From an uncultured Roseicyclus sp. (lineage in GTDB: Bacteria; Pseudomonadota; Alphaproteobacteria; Rhodobacterales; Rhodobacteraceae), in NCBI RefSeq assembly GCF_937892565.1, contig NZ_CALAHQ010000026.1, forward strand, positions 1-35,489: DNA of 35,489 nt, written 5' to 3'. A model generated the notes under the pieces. The model worked only from the letters and a program-made list of their open reading frames with translations, was not told where the DNA came from and made no database searches. A program made the translations under genes and the position numbers. Shown here in pieces: positions 31,790-35,489 of this stretch. Position 1 is the stretch's first letter. Every line of letters begins with the position of its first letter.

Positions 31790-34700
31790 ATGAACAGGCA
31801 TATAGGCGAGATGATCGATTTGGGAACCGCGCGCGGTTTGCGTCGGCTGAGCGGGCGGCTTGCCCGGCTGGCTGGCCGTGATGTCGGTGCGGCTCATGAT
31901 TGGAAGGCGCGTTTTCGCCATGCTGTGCGCCAGCGCGGTGTGGCTTCGGTGCTGGAGGGCCATCAGAAGGCATCGCTGCTGGATCACGAATTCAGCGTCG
32001 GTGCCTATCTTGCACGCAATTCCGATGTAGCCGATGTCGTCGCCTCAGCGGGGGAAGCGGTGTTTCACTTCCTCGAATATGGGCATGCCGAAGGCCGCCA
32101 TGCCCACCCCGATGTCTGGAGCCCCTCCTTTGTCCGCATGATGCATGGGCTAAGCCTGCCCGAGACGCTGGGTCCGGTTGAAGCAAACGTGATGCTTCGA
32201 CGATCCGGGCTTGGGGCCGAGGCCGTGCTGTTGACCGAGGCCGATCTATGGGCCACGCGCGGGCTTCATGGCGCGGTCTTTGCCCGGATCTTCGATGATG
32301 AATTCTACGCCGCTGCGGCGGACCGTCTGGGCCATGCCGTGCCTGCACGGGGTCGGCTGGCCGCAATCGGGCACTTCTGTGATATTGGTCTGGAAAAGGG
32401 CATCCCGCCGCACCCCGATCATGTCTTTGATCCCCTGTTCTATCGGGACGCGCTGGCCTTGGCCGGGGTTGATGCGCCCGCTGCAGGCGATGATGTCGCG
32501 CTGCGGGCGCATTGGGCGCGTATCGGTGTCAGGGCCGGGGCGCATGCCAACCCGGTGGTGTGGTTCGCGATGCGTACGGCGGTTGATCTGCCGCCAGCGG
32601 TGTTGGATGGCTTGCCCGCCTTTCGCGCCGCTTCCGCCGATCTGGCGCAAGATGCCGGTCTGGCCATGACGCTGGCCCATCTGGCCGATGTTCCCATGCC
32701 CGGCGCCGCGGCCCTTGATCCCGCTGCACCGGGGGTCGAGGGCTTCCTGATTGATCTGGCCCGCTACAAGCGCCACATCGGCGACCTGCCGACGGCCGAA
32801 TGGCTGCTGTCGCGCGTGCTTGATCATGCGCCCGGCCAGCCGCGCGCCAGCCTTGATTTGGCCGATCTGATCCACCCCCAGAACCGGATCGCCACGGAAA
32901 TCCAGCTGCGCCGCGCCGTGCCCCCAGAATTTGAGGTTGGCGCAAACCAGATCACCCTGGCCGAGCGGTTGGTGGTGCAAGGTCGGTTGCAGGACGCGCT
33001 CGCGCTTTGTGCCGATCTGCCCGAAACCGTGTTCGGGGATGTGGCGCTCAGCCGTCGGCGCCGCGCGATCGGAGCTTCCATCTTTGACGCGATCTGGTCC
33101 GATCTGGAAAAGCGCATCGGGACGACCCCGATCGCCGATCTTCAGGCCATGCTGGCTGATGCCTTGGCGCTATACACCCCGCCCTTCCGCGCCCCGCAGC
33201 GCAGCGCGCCGATCCGGCGGGTGGCGGTGCTGGCCAATGATGATCTCTATCAATGCAAGCTCTACCGCGCCGACCAAAAGATCGACCAGTTGCGCGCGGC
33301 TGGCTATCAGGCCGAGCTTTTCGTGCAAGCCATTGATGTGGAACGGCTTCAGGCGCGGCTGGATTTGTTCGACGCGGTGATCTTCATGCGCGTGCCGGCT
33401 TTTCCGCCGGTCATCGATTTGATCGCTGCTGCCGCGCAGCAGGGGTTGGCCACCTTTTACGATTGTGACGACCTGATCTTTGACCCCGCCCTGTTTCCGC
33501 CGCCTCTGGCCAGCTATGCGGGCCGGATCACCCGGGCCGAACACGCCGCCATCGCCTGTGGCGTGCCGCTTTTTCGTCATGCGATGCGCCTGTGTTCTCA
33601 TGGTATCGCCTCGACGCCGACCATCGCCGAGGCGATGAAGGACGTGGTGCGCAGCGGGCAGGCCTTTGTTCATCCCAATGCGTTGGGCGCCCCACATCTG
33701 GCCGCCATGGCGCGCATGCCCAAGCGCGAGAATGGCAAACTGGTCCTTTTCTACGGTTCGGGCACCAAGGCCCACAAAGCTGTCTTTTCCGAGGTGCTGG
33801 AACCCGCCTTGGCCGCGGTTCTGGCCGCCCGGCCCGGTCGGGTCGAGATCCGCATCATCGGTGATTTCCCCGCGTTCCGGCATCTCGACCCGAGCCATCC
33901 CGATGTTCGGGTGATCGCGCCCATCTGGGATTTCGAGACCTTCTGCGCCGAGCTGGCAGGTGCCGATATCAACCTGTCGGTGCTGGAGCCCTCGATCCTG
34001 ACCGATGCGAAAAGCGAGATCAAATGGATGGAGGCGGCGATGTTCGCCATCCCCTCCATCGTCAGCCCAACCGCCACCCATCGCGCGGTGATCGCGGATG
34101 GCGAGACGGGCTTTCTGGCGCAGGACAGCGCAGGGTTCGTGGCGGCGCTGCTCCGGCTGATCGATGATGCCGATCTGCGTGGCCGCGTTGGTGCGGCCGC
34201 GCGCGACAGGGTTTTGGCCGATTACGGCCTGCCCGCGATGGGCGCGCGCCTTGATGCCATGTTTGTCGCCCTGCGCCCCGCGCTGGCCCGCCCCAAAAAG
34301 CGGCTTCTGATCGTGAATGTCTACTATCCGCCGCAAGATATCGGCGGGGCAACCCGTGTGGTGCAGGACAATGTGACCGATCTGATCCGCCGCCATGGCG
34401 ACCAGTACGAGATCGATGTTCTGGCCACGCTGGAAGGTGGCGATCGCCCTTATGAGGTGGCGTGCCATGGCCGGGACGGGGCCCGCATCTGGACCGTGAC
34501 CGCGCGACATGGCATCGACACCATGGCCATCAGCGATCATCGCATGGCCGATGTGATGGACCGGCTGATCGGACAGATCGGGCCCGATCTGGTGCATCTG
34601 CATTGCATCCAGCGTTTGACCGCGTCGCTGGTCGATGCGCTGCGCCGGCGTGGGGTGCCCTATGTCGTGACCTTGCATGACGGGTGGTGGGTCTCGCCCC

Positions 34701-35467
34701 ATCAGTTCATCTTGTCGCCCGAAGGCGGGCCAGTGCTCTATGATTTCACGTCTGCTGGCGCGGATGCGCTGCCTGAACGCGGGCGCATCGCGCATCGCGC
34801 CTTGTCGGATGCGGCGGCGGTTCTGGCGGTCTCGGATGCCTTTGCGGGTCTGCACCGAAAGGCCGGGATAGACCGGGTCGAAACGGTCGAAAACGGGGTC
34901 TCTGACCTGCCGCAGCCCGAGCGGGTCGCCGGGTTGCCGGGGCGGGTGCGGCTTGGCCATGTCGGGGGTGCGGCCCGGCACAAGGGCTACACATTGCTGC
35001 GGGCGGCCCTGCATGATCGGCGGTTCGAAAACCTTGATCTTGTGGTGGTCGATCATGCCCTGCCCGCAGGCCGCACCCGGCATGCGGTCTGGAACGGCAC
35101 GCCCGTCACCTTTGTGCCGCGTGTGCCGCCGGGCCGGGTGGGCGCGCTTTACGGGTCGCTCGACGTGCTGCTGGCGCCCTCGGTCTGGCCCGAAAGCTAC
35201 GGTCTGGTCACGCGTGAGGCGCTGGCCGCAGGGCTTTGGGTCGTGGCCTCGGATCGGGGTGCTGTCGGCCAGGACGTGGTCGAAGGACAGAACGGTTTTG
35301 TGGTGGACGTGAGCGATCACCGCGCCCTTGCGGCGTGCCTTGGCCAGATCGATGCCGCGCCCGAGCGGTTCGGCCAGCCCCCGGCGCTTCGTCCCCGCTT
35401 GCGATCCGCAGCAGCGCAGGTCGACGATCTGCATCGGATCTATCAGCGGATTTTGGCGGAACGCTGA
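31790..35467 (+). CDS. Very large double-domain glycosyltransferase with N-terminal repeats
   Basis: The product is about 1,225 residues (ATG 31790, with GGAG 3 bases upstream; TTG 31781 and ATG 31811 are alternatives). Residues about 65-260 contain three diverged repeats of the type Y/F-x-D-x-x-(V/A) ... HFLEYGHAEGRHAHP (e.g. 71-108, 171-208, 217-254), known from polysaccharide glycosyltransferases. About 315-465 is helical and TPR-like. A first GT-B domain (about 475-825) includes FYDCDDLIFD and KWMEAAMFAIPSIVS. A second, GT4-like, domain (about 835-1225) includes YYPPQDIGGATRVV and the EX7E motif in WPESYGLVTREAL. It has no signal peptide and is likely cytosolic, building a surface polysaccharide or glycan. 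The donor and acceptor are unknown. It may begin a polysaccharide locus beyond the window. Confidence 0.88.
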   Translation: MNRHIGEMIDLGTARGLRRLSGRLARLAGRDVGAAHDWKARFRHAVRQRGVASVLEGHQKASLLDHEFSVGAYLARNSDVADVVASAGEAVFHFLEYGHAEGRHAHPDVWSPSFVRMMHGLSLPETLGPVEANVMLRRSGLGAEAVLLTEADLWATRGLHGAVFARIFDDEFYAAAADRLGHAVPARGRLAAIGHFCDIGLEKGIPPHPDHVFDPLFYRDALALAGVDAPAAGDDVALRAHWARIGVRAGAHANPVVWFAMRTAVDLPPAVLDGLPAFRAASADLAQDAGLAMTLAHLADVPMPGAAALDPAAPGVEGFLIDLARYKRHIGDLPTAEWLLSRVLDHAPGQPRASLDLADLIHPQNRIATEIQLRRAVPPEFEVGANQITLAERLVVQGRLQDALALCADLPETVFGDVALSRRRRAIGASIFDAIWSDLEKRIGTTPIADLQAMLADALALYTPPFRAPQRSAPIRRVAVLANDDLYQCKLYRADQKIDQLRAAGYQAELFVQAIDVERLQARLDLFDAVIFMRVPAFPPVIDLIAAAAQQGLATFYDCDDLIFDPALFPPPLASYAGRITRAEHAAIACGVPLFRHAMRLCSHGIASTPTIAEAMKDVVRSGQAFVHPNALGAPHLAAMARMPKRENGKLVLFYGSGTKAHKAVFSEVLEPALAAVLAARPGRVEIRIIGDFPAFRHLDPSHPDVRVIAPIWDFETFCAELAGADINLSVLEPSILTDAKSEIKWMEAAMFAIPSIVSPTATHRAVIADGETGFLAQDSAGFVAALLRLIDDADLRGRVGAAARDRVLADYGLPAMGARLDAMFVALRPALARPKKRLLIVNVYYPPQDIGGATRVVQDNVTDLIRRHGDQYEIDVLATLEGGDRPYEVACHGRDGARIWTVTARHGIDTMAISDHRMADVMDRLIGQIGPDLVHLHCIQRLTASLVDALRRRGVPYVVTLHDGWWVSPHQFILSPEGGPVLYDFTSAGADALPERGRIAHRALSDAAAVLAVSDAFAGLHRKAGIDRVETVENGVSDLPQPERVAGLPGRVRLGHVGGAARHKGYTLLRAALHDRRFENLDLVVVDHALPAGRTRHAVWNGTPVTFVPRVPPGRVGALYGSLDVLLAPSVWPESYGLVTREALAAGLWVVASDRGAVGQDVVEGQNGFVVDVSDHRALAACLGQIDAAPERFGQPPALRPRLRSAAAQVDDLHRIYQRILAER

Positions 35468-35489
35468 CGCCTCAGAAGATGAAATCGCT

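Noticed and set aside
33170..35434. 754-codon minus-strand open frame
   Set aside because: Antisense shadow of the glycosyltransferase gene; composition is typical of such shadows.
35472..35489. Possible minus-strand gene end (SDFIF then TGA) at the right edge
   Set aside because: Only five codons are visible, which cannot support a gene call, although a convergent gene may well start beyond the window.
1..35489. tRNA genes, rRNA genes, CRISPR arrays, prophage or intact transposase genes
   Set aside because: I looked for T-arm consensus, spaced direct repeats, and transposase or integrase motifs in the gaps and found none that hold up by eye.

Overview
The window reads as chromosomal DNA of a GC-rich alphaproteobacterium, most probably order Rhodobacterales (Rhodobacter/Paracoccus/Roseobacter relatives). 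This rests on protein resemblance and gene neighbourhoods recalled from that group: an IalB-type protein beside rlmN, a gst-queG-SDR run, an NDUFAF5-like methyltransferase beside comF and grxC, and tiny membrane or secreted proteins typical of the order. Genes are dense and mostly housekeeping. I saw no tRNA, rRNA, CRISPR array, intact insertion sequence or prophage.

Layout. 1-1501: the tail of an IalB-family protein, then rlmN and a bidirectional terminator. 1523-3292: a 60-residue secreted/membrane micro-protein, a 510-bp gap, a CAP-domain lipoprotein, and a convergent YkuD-type lipoprotein. 3351-6737 (minus): mtgA, a glutathione S-transferase, queG and an SDR-like protein, tightly packed and partly overlapping. 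6885-7727: a SAM methyltransferase. 7794-10207 (minus): a CinA-type molybdopterin-binding protein, a GNAT acetyltransferase and an OmpA-domain protein. 10400-12043: map and radC. 12044-12915: a poor stretch holding a frameshifted small gene and a possible insertion-sequence end. 12916-15624 (minus): secA. 15850-18441: the run ppiC-like, argJ, mutT. 18552-18692: a 46-residue protein. 18696-20647 (minus): an NDUFAF5-like methyltransferase, then hemH. 20696-22223: comF, grxC and a MarR regulator. 22329-24141: ubiG and the divergent prolyl aminopeptidase. 24190-31671 (minus): gpmI, an EnvC-like protein, ctpA, rppH and dnaE2. 31790-35467: a very large double-domain glycosyltransferase.

How the genes fit together. 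Several groups share a theme. MtgA, the YkuD protein, the EnvC-like factor, CtpA and the OmpA-domain protein act on or near the cell wall. RlmN and QueG modify RNA. MutT, DnaE2 and possibly RadC concern DNA damage. HemH and UbiG serve respiration. SecA and the PpiC-like chaperone handle export and periplasmic folding.

The most unusual signal is a set of tightly packed near-perfect palindromes at 24148-24235, with relatives at 22272-22315 and perhaps 208-222. They share a few core sequences (CTTGCAAG, CTTTCGAAAG) on exchangeable arms. The first cluster overlaps the 3' end of dnaE2. It supplies the last residues and the stop codon of a protein that appears to lack the C-terminal OB-fold region of its family. 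dnaE2 also has a near-consensus alphaproteobacterial LexA operator over its likely -10 box. This suggests an SOS-controlled polymerase whose tail was replaced by palindromic repeat DNA.
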